Shown here piece by piece: positions 23,852-32,550 of a stretch of DNA of 64,000 nt. The stretch covers positions 5,850-69,849 of the forward strand of contig CAJUEZ010000005.1 of NCBI GenBank assembly GCA_910585485.1, read 5' to 3'. Source of the DNA: an uncultured Clostridia bacterium. GTDB lineage: Bacteria; Bacillota; Clostridia; UBA1381. Under the pieces are notes generated by a model. That model had not been told where the DNA came from and made no database searches. It worked only from the letters and a program-made list of their open reading frames with translations. The position numbers and the translations under genes are program-made. Positions within the stretch are counted from its first letter, which is position 1; each line of letters starts with the position of its first letter.

Positions 23852-25289
23852 AGAAGATTTTGAAAAGGTTTTTTCCAAGATTGAACCTGACGACGCTCTG
23901 AAAAATAGGATAATAGATAGAATTGAGGAGAATGAAATGAAAAAATCTACACTCAAAAAAACAACGCGCATATCCGCGGCAGTGGCATGCGTGGCGATTA
24001 TCAGCATAACAACAGCTTTTGCGGCGGGAAATATCGTTGGCAATATGATTTCCTATTTTCAGTCTGACAAGGCTGTAGACATTACGAGTATGGCGGAACT
24101 TGCCGAATACAACGAGGAAATCGGCGCGACAGCGTCCTACGGCGGTTATACTGTAACTATCGATAATTTAGCGACAGACGATAACTTTATGCACGTTTTC
24201 TATACGCTGAAAAAAGATGATGCGCCGATGACCGAGGATGACTATAATCTATGGTTTCTCTGCAGAATAAATGGTAAGCTGGCAAACCTCGGCAATAACA
24301 ATAAAGACGAGGCATATCTTTCAGAGGACGGCACATATAAGGGAGTTATGAAGCTGAATATTGCGAATATGGAAGTACCCGATACCTTTACACTGGAAAT
24401 GTATGCTGAAACAAGTATAAAGAGTGAAAGTCAATTTGAGGGAGACTATCTTTACAGAGATAATGTCACTCTCACAGATGCTGACAAGGCAAAGCTTTTA
24501 TATGTCTCAACCACGGCTAAAAAGACAAGCGTTGAAACAAAGAGCATTGTAAAAGAAGTAAACAAGAAGTCCCCTTTGACTTACTATGATGAAAACGGAA
24601 ATGAACAGCAGGGCGAGATAGAGATTTCAAAAGTCGTATTCTCACCGTTCGGAAACCAGCTTGTTGTAAAGGATACGTGCGAAGGCTACGGCGGAATGAA
24701 GCTGAGCGGCAGCGCCATATTTGACGAAAACGGACAGAGCCTTGATGTTCTTAATACCGATTTATGCGGCGGACGTGTAGGAGTTGAAACAACAAATATG
24801 ATTGAAATCCTTAAAGCGACACCGAATACCAAGGCGCTTAAAATTGTTCCTGTGGCAGGCACAATGTCCTATAACGAGGAGAAATCAACAACTCAGCAGA
24901 TAGGCACGTATCCGCTTGTCTTTAAGACCAGCGCTTACGGAAGTGTTGTTGTAACTGATATACGTTTTTCAGACGGCGCATTTGAGATTGACTACTACAA
25001 GGACGGATTTGTGATGTATGACCCGTATTTTCAGACAATGGATAAGGACGGCAACAATATAGAGCCTGGCGGAAAATTAGGCTGTCTTTTGACAACAGAG
25101 GTACATCATGATACAAATTCATATACGGCTAAGTACTCATATGACGAATATGACGAGCGAGGAAATAAGCTGCCGCTTAATGAAAGTGTCAGCAAGGAAA
25201 AGCTTCAGCAATCCTTTACTCATCTGTTAATCGGATATTATGACTTCAAGCTTGACTATGATAACGCGATTGACATAAGCTTAAAATAA
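23844..25289 (+). CDS. Membrane-anchored anti-sigma protein, DUF4179-like
   Basis: This 481-residue protein has an N-terminal cytoplasmic part of ~30 residues, a basic stretch (MKKSTLKKTTR), one membrane span (~43-60) and a large extracellular domain. The layout and the segment from VDITSMAELAEYNEEIGATASYGGYTVTIDNLATDDNFMHVFYTL are typical of DUF4179 proteins encoded next to ECF sigma genes in clostridia. It probably holds the sigma factor at the membrane until an outside signal arrives. The signal is unknown. Confidence 0.8.
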   Translation: MHREDFEKVFSKIEPDDALKNRIIDRIEENEMKKSTLKKTTRISAAVACVAIISITTAFAAGNIVGNMISYFQSDKAVDITSMAELAEYNEEIGATASYGGYTVTIDNLATDDNFMHVFYTLKKDDAPMTEDDYNLWFLCRINGKLANLGNNNKDEAYLSEDGTYKGVMKLNIANMEVPDTFTLEMYAETSIKSESQFEGDYLYRDNVTLTDADKAKLLYVSTTAKKTSVETKSIVKEVNKKSPLTYYDENGNEQQGEIEISKVVFSPFGNQLVVKDTCEGYGGMKLSGSAIFDENGQSLDVLNTDLCGGRVGVETTNMIEILKATPNTKALKIVPVAGTMSYNEEKSTTQQIGTYPLVFKTSAYGSVVVTDIRFSDGAFEIDYYKDGFVMYDPYFQTMDKDGNNIEPGGKLGCLLTTEVHHDTNSYTAKYSYDEYDERGNKLPLNESVSKEKLQQSFTHLLIGYYDFKLDYDNAIDISLK

Positions 25290-25329
25290 TTGTTTATACA
25301 TCTTTTTATCTTACCTCACATAAACATGA

Positions 25330-25362
25330 GAAAAGCTGCCATAAAGGCAGCTTTTCTTTATA
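25330..25362. terminator. Bidirectional terminator
   Basis: GAAAAGCTGCC-ATAAA-GGCAGCTTTTC (25330-25340 with 25346-25356), with T on the right and A on the left, serving the convergent genes on both sides. Confidence 0.85.
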
Positions 25363-25364
25363 TA

Positions 25365-27164
25365 TTAAAAATTCATATATTCAATATACATTCTATTAAA
25401 GTTTTCATTGTTACCCAGTGAGATTTCTTCGGAAATTTCTTTTATATGATGAATACGCTCGTCTCCGTCAGCCGAGGAACAATATTTGGCGCAGCCGCCG
25501 AGAGAAGAGTTTCCTATCACCTTGATTTTACTGATAAACTCCATCGGCAATATACCGATATTACAAGCCTTTTGGGGCGAAAGACCATATCCGAATCCTC
25601 CCGCGAGGTACACTCTATTTATGTCTCCTGCAGCAATGCCGTATTGCTCAGTCAGCGATTCAATTCCCGCTCTTACCGCCGCTTTAGCCATCTGCACCTG
25701 ACGTATATCATTCTGTGTGAATACCACGTCTTCAGACACTTTATACCCGTTTACAAAATAATCATCACAAAGCAGCCCGGTATTATTAATAATCTTACTG
25801 TCAATAAGCTCAGATACAAGTTCTATAATTCCTGTTCCGCAAATACCCACGGGCGGCTTGCCGGAGATTGTTTCAATTATTCCGTTTTTGAGATCAACAC
25901 CGCATATTGCTCCGTCCACGCTTCCTGCTCCGCATGAGATTCTTCCGCCCTCAAAAGCCGGTCCCGCGGCAGTAGATGTAACTATAATTTTATCCCTGTT
26001 CCCTATCACCATTTCACCGTTTGTGCCAAGATCTATAAAAAGATTTACTTCCTCAGATTTATCAAAGTCGCACATGTAAAGACCGCTTACTATGTCGCCA
26101 CCCACAAAAGCCGATATGCCGCCGTATATAAACGTGTCAATTACAGGCGTTCCTCCTGTGACCGATGCAAAATCTGTTTTTACAGAGTCAAGATGCTCCG
26201 ACTTAAACGGATATTCTCCCAAAGAAACGCAGGAATATCCCATAAGCATATGCACCATTGAAGTGTTGCCTGCAATTACAACTTTTTCTACGTCTCCATA
26301 TTCTCTTGTAACCTCGTTATATCCGTTTATAAGCGTGTAGCGTATAAGCGAGGAAAGTTCTTCCTCTCTTCCGCGGTTTGCCGCCTCTATTCTTGACAAC
26401 ACATCAACGCCGAAACGTCTCTGAGGATTTATAGTCTTATACACCTTCCGCACTCCCCTATTTGTTATCAGTTCAAAGGCAACTGTTGTTGTTCCTATAT
26501 CAATACATACGGCGCTTTTGCACTCTCCAAGCGACGGAGTAAATTCATAGCCTGACAGCACATCAAAATCACCCTCATCTTTAGCGCTTCTTCTCGGACA
26601 ATCAAAATTTCGGCATTTTGAACAGTCATGCTGAGCGTTAAAAATATTTTTATCCGTCGTAAACTCCAGAATATACGCGAATGTTTTGACCGGAATTAAC
26701 ATAAATGCGCTTGTCATATCCACATTTTTAATACGTGTCTTCTCAATTATAACCCGCTGCTGAGATAACGGAAAATCCTTAGGCGCATCAAGTCTTCGCT
26801 TGACACCATATCCGGTCGCGGCACATTCAAGTTTTATCCGCTCCGATAAAACTTTATCCATTGAAAACAGATAATCGTCCGCCATAGCGTCAACCAGTAT
26901 ACCCTTCATTCCCTCGCCATTATCAAAAAGCGACTTTGAATACTCGCTTATCTTTTCGCCAAGCGTCATAATACAATAAGCGCGCATTTCTTCCGTCTTG
27001 ATTATTGCTCTCGGATAGATTAAATCAAGAACTACGTCCTCCTCCTCGTCAAAATATTTTGACACGGTATTATAAACCTCGCTTCCCTCAAAACAGCCAA
27101 GGGTTTTTAGAACGTTTTCCTTATTAATTTTTATATCAAAATTTTCAATAGTAATTCTGTCCAT
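25365..27164 (-). CDS. MetH activation-like domain fused to an ASKHA (DUF4445) ATPase
   Basis: The N-terminal ~195 residues resemble the reactivation domain of B12-dependent methionine synthase as found in short clostridial proteins: PLSQQRVIIEKT...IKNVDMTSAFMLIPVKT, ending in a cluster CSKCRNFDCPRR (181-192). From ~217 follows an ASKHA ATPase of the DUF4445 class (AVCIDIGTTTVAFEL, GTNGEMVIG, AGPAFEGGRISCGAG), the domain that in RACo reductively activates corrinoid proteins using ATP. The usual N-terminal [2Fe-2S] ferredoxin is absent. The fusion would be expected to restore inactive cob(II)alamin in a methyltransferase. It is a lone leftward gene between two sigma-factor operons. Confidence 0.78.
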   Translation of the reverse strand: MDRITIENFDIKINKENVLKTLGCFEGSEVYNTVSKYFDEEEDVVLDLIYPRAIIKTEEMRAYCIMTLGEKISEYSKSLFDNGEGMKGILVDAMADDYLFSMDKVLSERIKLECAATGYGVKRRLDAPKDFPLSQQRVIIEKTRIKNVDMTSAFMLIPVKTFAYILEFTTDKNIFNAQHDCSKCRNFDCPRRSAKDEGDFDVLSGYEFTPSLGECKSAVCIDIGTTTVAFELITNRGVRKVYKTINPQRRFGVDVLSRIEAANRGREEELSSLIRYTLINGYNEVTREYGDVEKVVIAGNTSMVHMLMGYSCVSLGEYPFKSEHLDSVKTDFASVTGGTPVIDTFIYGGISAFVGGDIVSGLYMCDFDKSEEVNLFIDLGTNGEMVIGNRDKIIVTSTAAGPAFEGGRISCGAGSVDGAICGVDLKNGIIETISGKPPVGICGTGIIELVSELIDSKIINNTGLLCDDYFVNGYKVSEDVVFTQNDIRQVQMAKAAVRAGIESLTEQYGIAAGDINRVYLAGGFGYGLSPQKACNIGILPMEFISKIKVIGNSSLGGCAKYCSSADGDERIHHIKEISEEISLGNNENFNRMYIEYMNF

Positions 27165-27337
27165 GTTAATATTATATCCTTAAACTTACATAATATTTTT
27201 ATTTTACTATAGAAGCAATTTTGTGTCAAGTTTCGCCGATAAGTGCATTTTAATATTTTTTTGTGATAAAATGATAGAAAATGCTTTTTGTTTTCGTATT
27301 AATATATGAGAAACGTTTCTAAAAGAAGGTGACATAA

Positions 27338-27883
27338 TTGAGCATGAACGATGAAGAACTCGTTTACGGTATTAAAAGAAAAAATGAATTCGCTCTTAAT
27401 GCCCTTGTGGACCAATACGGCGGACTTATAAAATCAATAGTATCGTATCACATAAGTGATACATACCGTGACGAATGTATTAATGACACGCTTTTTTCAA
27501 TATGGAATAACATATCAAAATTCAATCCCCGCAAAAATTCTTTGAAAAACTGGATTGGCGCAATCTGCAAATATAAATGCGTAGATTACAAACGAAAATA
27601 TTATAAAGAGATTTTTGCAAAGATAGATGAAACTATTCCCTCGTCACTCACGGCGGAGAGCAGTATTTTAAAGCAAGAAATAGAAGATGAGATAAATGAA
27701 CTTTTATCCTCACTGCCAAAGCGTGACAGGGAGATTTTTTACAGACGTTATATTGATAATGAAACCATTTCGGAAATAGCGAATGACATGAATATCAGTT
27801 CATCGGCATTGTATAACAGACTTTCACGAGGCAGGCGCAAGCTGAGGAAAAATACTTTACGGGGTGATCACAATGAAAAATAA
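27338..27883 (+). CDS. Second ECF-family sigma factor
   Basis: This 181-residue protein has region 2 (KNEFALNALVDQYGGLIKSIVSYHI...TLFSIWNNISKF) and region 4 (LPKRDREIFYRRYIDNETISEIANDMNISSSALYNRLSRGRRKLR). I take the TTG at 27338, 6 nt after AAGGTG; the ATG two codons later would be 12 nt away. Its last 11 bases overlap the next gene, which encodes a membrane protein likely to be its anti-sigma factor. The operon starts after an AT-rich gap. Confidence 0.88.
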   Translation: MSMNDEELVYGIKRKNEFALNALVDQYGGLIKSIVSYHISDTYRDECINDTLFSIWNNISKFNPRKNSLKNWIGAICKYKCVDYKRKYYKEIFAKIDETIPSSLTAESSILKQEIEDEINELLSSLPKRDREIFYRRYIDNETISEIANDMNISSSALYNRLSRGRRKLRKNTLRGDHNEK

Positions 27884-28670
27884 ATTTGATTATTTCAACG
27901 ATATAAGGGTAGATTTTTCAAAGTACAAAAATATTGAATTGACAAAGCAGGAGCGTTTAAATATGAAAAGAATATTAAAAGAGAAAAAATCGAAAAGAAT
28001 TTCACTGAAAAAAGGTTTAATAATTGCGGCATCTGTGTCAGCTTTAGCAATAGGCACAGCCGCAATCGCAACACAGGGTACAACGAGAGTAATCTCGGGA
28101 AGCTCATTGTCGTTTCCGACATATAAGGAAATCCCGACAGCCGAAAAACTGCAAAAGGACATCGGCATAACACCTAAAATAGTGTCGGAATTTTCAAACG
28201 GATACAAATTTGAGAACGCAACAAAAGTAAATAACAGCATTGATGACATTGTTGACGGAAACACCAGAGTTACAGTTGTTGACGAAAACGGCAATGAGCA
28301 GAAATTTAAGTCAATTTCAATCCGTTACACAAATGGCGACAACAAAATCACGCTTGACGCTGATCCCGCAGAATACGCTTTTAACTCAGACACAACGGAA
28401 ACAGAAAATTACAACGGTGTGTCAATAAGATACAATGCATTTACAAACAAGTTTGTTCCGGGTGATTATGTGCAAACCGAACAGGATATAAAGGACGAGG
28501 AAGAGGGTAAGTATGTTTTCTCGTACGGTACTGAGGATATTGAAATACACAAGGTACAGGGCGTATCATGGACGCAGGACGGAATATACTACCATATTAA
28601 CGCGATGGATTCGCCAATGGGTGAGCAGGATTTGATTGCTATGGCAAAGGAATTGATAGACTTTAAATAA
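27873..28670 (+). CDS. Membrane-anchored anti-sigma-like protein with DUF4367-type domain
   Basis: From the ATG at 27873 (GGGGTG 6 nt upstream) the protein has 265 residues. It has a cytoplasmic N-terminus of ~45 residues rich in Lys, one membrane span (~48-68, GLIIAASVSALAIGTAAIA) and an extracellular part whose end (IHKVQGVSWTQDGIYYHINAMDSPMGEQDLIAMAKEL) is typical of DUF4367 domains. These proteins are found beside ECF sigma genes and act as or with anti-sigma factors. A terminator follows at 28680. Confidence 0.8.
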   Translation: MKNKFDYFNDIRVDFSKYKNIELTKQERLNMKRILKEKKSKRISLKKGLIIAASVSALAIGTAAIATQGTTRVISGSSLSFPTYKEIPTAEKLQKDIGITPKIVSEFSNGYKFENATKVNNSIDDIVDGNTRVTVVDENGNEQKFKSISIRYTNGDNKITLDADPAEYAFNSDTTETENYNGVSIRYNAFTNKFVPGDYVQTEQDIKDEEEGKYVFSYGTEDIEIHKVQGVSWTQDGIYYHINAMDSPMGEQDLIAMAKELIDFK

Positions 28671-28679
28671 TGAAATGAG

Positions 28680-28702
28680 CCGCTGCAATGCAGCGGTTTT
28701 TT
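28680..28702 (+). terminator. Terminator after the second sigma operon
   Basis: CCGCTGC-AAT-GCAGCGG followed by TTTTTT. Confidence 0.9.
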
Positions 28703-28795
28703 CGGCAGGAAAATTTAATTTGTCAATATTTTATTTTTTCTTTATAAAAAATTTATTATTTCGTTATACAATAAAATCATAAGGAGGATGATACA

Positions 28796-31700
28796 ATGAA
28801 GAAGAAAATAATTTCGGCGATATTTGCGGCGGTTATGGTGTTTAATATTGCATTTACCGCCGTACTTGCAAAAACAAACGCGTTTGAGCTTGTCAGCACG
28901 CAGGAAAGCGAAAATTTAGGCGGTACAATTTACCGTTACCGCCACAAGAAAACAGGCGCGGACGTTATTTATAACGACAATAAATCCGATAGGCGAGAGT
29001 TTGCGCTGGGCTTTAAAACACCTCCCGTTGACAGCAAGGGCGCGAATCATGTTTTGGAGCACGCGCTTTTCTGCGGAAGCGAAAAATACCCGACAAAGAA
29101 CATCATGCACTATATTCAAAACGGTACGTCATCGCTTTATCTTAACGGTGTTACGGCTGACGACTGTACATACTATATGGTAATGACAAAAAATCAGACG
29201 GAATACTACAATATGATAGACGTCTATATGAACGGAATATTCCACCCGTTATTTTTAACGGACGAAAACATCTTCCGTCAGCAGGGTATCCGTATCGAGT
29301 ACGCAGACGGCAAGGCGCAGTATAACGGAGTGGTATATAATGAGCTTCGCATAAAAAATCTGAACACCGAAGAAAACTCGGTAAATTTTCTTGCGGATAA
29401 ATTATACCGCGCAATTTACGGCGACACAACGCCGTCATATAGCGCAGGCGGTGAGCTTGACGAGATTAAGAAACTGACTTATGAGGACTTATTAAGAGTC
29501 TACAACACTTTTTATATTCCCTCGAACAGTATGACGTATCTTGCAGGCAATCAGGACATTGATAAAACACTTGATGTTCTTGATGAATTTTTCTCAGAAA
29601 ACACAAAAGCAGCGCCAAAGCTTTCATTCAGGGACACTAAACAAATCCCGAAAGAAAAAATACAGGAATACAATATAACCTGGGACACAAAAACGGTTGA
29701 CATAGGCTTTATGTCCTCGGGGGTATCGGCGGACGCCGACCCTAAGGACAGATACGCGGTTGAGATAATATATGATATTATCCGTCAGAAAATGGAGGAT
29801 AAGGGATGTTCAAATATGTACACCGTAGGCGGAAACACAGGCGGAATAACGGCTCTGGGGATGATGGTTTCGCGTGTGCCGATTGCGGATAAGGACAAGA
29901 TAATATCCTATTATGACGAGGTACTTGATGACCTTAGCGCAAACGGTATTGACGATAAGGATATTGACAAGTATGTTGATAATGACGACAGATACTTTTA
30001 TCAGAATTTCGATCGTGTGATGCTTGGTTTACTTTACAAGAATGACCCACTCGCATATACGGAAATAAACGCAATGAGGGAATATTACAGAGAGCATAAG
30101 GAGTATTTTGACGAGCTTCTCAAAGAGTATTATACCGAAAACCCGTGCAGTGTAACAGTTGTTTCGGGTAACGGCGTGTTCGGCACGGAGGATAGCAGCG
30201 TTAATGTAAGCGATGAAGAGCTTGAAAAAATCAAGCGTGATACAGAGGAATTTCAGAAGTGGAATGACGAAGAGGACGACCCTGACGTTATAGCCAAAAT
30301 CCCGTTTCTGACGCTTGACGAGGTTAAGGACGCTCCTGAAAAAACAGACCCTAAGCTTGAAGAGGAGAATGGAATTAAATTCTATTTTACCGAAAAGAAC
30401 GCTGATGATGAAACTTCTGCAAGCATGTATTTTCCGCTCACCGAAAGCAATGTTGATTACGCGCATTTGATGTATGAGTTCTGGAAATATCAGTCGGATA
30501 AGGCGGACGGCGGTTTCTTTCCCTCAATAGCACCGTTTGAAAACACTAAAAATCCCAACGAAATAAATCCGCATTATAACTTGTGGATTTCAGGTGAGGA
30601 TAAAGCCGAGAGTTTAAAAAATGCCGTATCATTGCTTAAATCTGAGGAAATGTGGAACGCTGACGATTTAAAAGAATATATTACCTCAAAGCCGAAAGAA
30701 ATTCTCGGAAGCTATTTTGACCCGTATTATCTGAGCGGAGAGTTAAAGGACTCAGCATTGTCGGCAGAGGGACGCTTCTTTACATATATACCCGGCAACA
30801 CGCTTGTCGGCGGCTCACCGCATTATTATCATTTTCTGCTGTCGCTTGATACAAATGACGCGCGGGAAATTATAAGCAGACTAAAAGCAATAGCGGATAA
30901 GATGTCGAACACTAAACCTGTTGTTGAATACATAGGCGACAGAGCAAGCTACAATGAGTTTAAAAAGACCGTGACGGATTTATTTAAAGACGCCAAGGAA
31001 CAAAAAAGCGTTGACTTGAAACTGCCGATAGGCTGTTACAGCGCGGCTACTATTACAAAGCTTGCGGACGCAAACCATTTTATGATTACCGCGCCGATTA
31101 AAACCTATTCAGGAAAAATGGCAGTTCTCGGCAATGTTCTTACAACAAAATATATATACCCCACCATGCGCGGAAAATACGGCGCGTACGGATGCAATAT
31201 CAGATTTAATGAAGGCTCTATGACCTCAGCCGTTACGGGACTTGCGGACATTGATTTTGCTGTTGAACTTTGGCAGGGAATGGGCGATTATTTAAGAAGC
31301 ATGAACATGACTCAGGAAGAACTTAATTCGTTCATAGTTTCTGCTGTGCAAGAGTACGACGAATGGGAATATATGTCCTCCGAGAATGGAGCAAATGTTG
31401 CGCTCAAGAACAAATCAGCGGACGAATGTGAAAAAATCAGAAATGAAATGCTTGAAACAACGGTTGACGACATCAAGGGTTACGCCGATTTTATTGATGA
31501 GCTTGTAAACCAAAAAAGAGTGTTCGCGGTACTCGGCAAATCCGCCGCGGACAGTGCGAAGTTTGATTTTGCATACTACGGAAACGGCGACACCTTAGAG
31601 GTCACACCGCGCCTTACAAAAAACCGCGCTGAATACATAAAAGGCAGAGAGGATGGCTCGCCGGATTTAGACAGTAATATAACGCGCGCGGAGGCGGCTG

Positions 31701-32086
31701 AAATTGTATCGCGTATTATCGCCGACAAAAGAGAGCAGAGCGGTACAATTGAGTTTAAAGATGTTCCGCGTGACGCATGGTATCATGATTCGGTTATATC
31801 ACTATGTGAAAAGGAGATTTTATCGGGATATGACGACAATACTTTCCGACCAAATCAAAATATAACCCGCGCGGAAATGGCTGCGCTTCTTTCTAAGTTT
31901 ATATATGACGGCAACTCGGAAATAAATGCCTCTGATGTTCCCGAAAGCGCATGGTACGCGCCTTATGTGGCAAAAATGGTAAACGCGGGATATATCTCGG
32001 GATATGACAATGGTATGATACGTCCTGACAGATACATTACAAGAGGAGAGGTTAAGTCAATAATTGACAGAATGCTGAACGGGTAA
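28796..32086 (+). CDS. SLH-anchored M16 zinc metallopeptidase (PreP/insulinase-like)
   Basis: This 1096-residue protein has a signal peptide (~1-25), the inverted zinc motif HVLEH (85-89) with a later glutamate in NGVVYNELR (~181), and the four-domain length of M16C presequence-type peptidases. The last ~125 residues hold SLH repeats (DSNITRAEAAEIVSRII, FKDVPRDAWYHDSVISLCEKEILSGYDDNTFRPNQNITRAEMAAL). It should degrade short peptides outside the cell while fixed to the wall. M16C enzymes are usually intracellular or organellar, so a surface-anchored one is unusual. GGAGG precedes the ATG. Confidence 0.88.
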   Translation: MKKKIISAIFAAVMVFNIAFTAVLAKTNAFELVSTQESENLGGTIYRYRHKKTGADVIYNDNKSDRREFALGFKTPPVDSKGANHVLEHALFCGSEKYPTKNIMHYIQNGTSSLYLNGVTADDCTYYMVMTKNQTEYYNMIDVYMNGIFHPLFLTDENIFRQQGIRIEYADGKAQYNGVVYNELRIKNLNTEENSVNFLADKLYRAIYGDTTPSYSAGGELDEIKKLTYEDLLRVYNTFYIPSNSMTYLAGNQDIDKTLDVLDEFFSENTKAAPKLSFRDTKQIPKEKIQEYNITWDTKTVDIGFMSSGVSADADPKDRYAVEIIYDIIRQKMEDKGCSNMYTVGGNTGGITALGMMVSRVPIADKDKIISYYDEVLDDLSANGIDDKDIDKYVDNDDRYFYQNFDRVMLGLLYKNDPLAYTEINAMREYYREHKEYFDELLKEYYTENPCSVTVVSGNGVFGTEDSSVNVSDEELEKIKRDTEEFQKWNDEEDDPDVIAKIPFLTLDEVKDAPEKTDPKLEEENGIKFYFTEKNADDETSASMYFPLTESNVDYAHLMYEFWKYQSDKADGGFFPSIAPFENTKNPNEINPHYNLWISGEDKAESLKNAVSLLKSEEMWNADDLKEYITSKPKEILGSYFDPYYLSGELKDSALSAEGRFFTYIPGNTLVGGSPHYYHFLLSLDTNDAREIISRLKAIADKMSNTKPVVEYIGDRASYNEFKKTVTDLFKDAKEQKSVDLKLPIGCYSAATITKLADANHFMITAPIKTYSGKMAVLGNVLTTKYIYPTMRGKYGAYGCNIRFNEGSMTSAVTGLADIDFAVELWQGMGDYLRSMNMTQEELNSFIVSAVQEYDEWEYMSSENGANVALKNKSADECEKIRNEMLETTVDDIKGYADFIDELVNQKRVFAVLGKSAADSAKFDFAYYGNGDTLEVTPRLTKNRAEYIKGREDGSPDLDSNITRAEAAEIVSRIIADKREQSGTIEFKDVPRDAWYHDSVISLCEKEILSGYDDNTFRPNQNITRAEMAALLSKFIYDGNSEINASDVPESAWYAPYVAKMVNAGYISGYDNGMIRPDRYITRGEVKSIIDRMLNG

Positions 32087-32550
32087 TTTTAAATCAGAAA
32101 ACATTCGCTGTACAACCATTGTAGGAGCGTCTAATGTGTTATATATCATACGCCGATACACGTATCACTTTTGCCGACTTGATATATGCTTTTCTTCAAT
32201 ATCAAAATATCGGGTCTGACCCTATGCAATAAGTTCAATGAACTAATAAATTATGTACATATTCAGGTTTTATACACCGTCCGCATCAAACAATGTTCCA
32301 TTTCTTATGTACTCAACTCATGTTAATATATATCCCTTGGAGTTGAGTATTTTATTGTGATTTGTTGGGAGAGGGATATACAATAATCTATCTGCTTACA
32401 GTTTCACCATACTGCAAAAAGAATTTTGTCAATAGATTTTGCACAAGATGTTGTTTTGAGAGCGTGAAATGCACATCCTTGGTAAAATATTCCTTAAATA
32501 TAAAGGACGCTATAATTAAAACAGCGTCCTTTTTATATTTTTCAGCTACG
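32087..32550. other. Intergenic region with hairpins, no gene seen
   Basis: 464 bp between convergent genes. TACTCAACTC (from 32310) pairs with GAGTTGAGTA (from 32340) over 10 bp around a 20-nt loop, followed by TTTTATT, a likely terminator for the peptidase gene. AAAGGACGC ... GCGTCCTTTTTATATTTTT (~32503-32541) is a second terminator. Between them I find no convincing frame. Confidence 0.6.
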
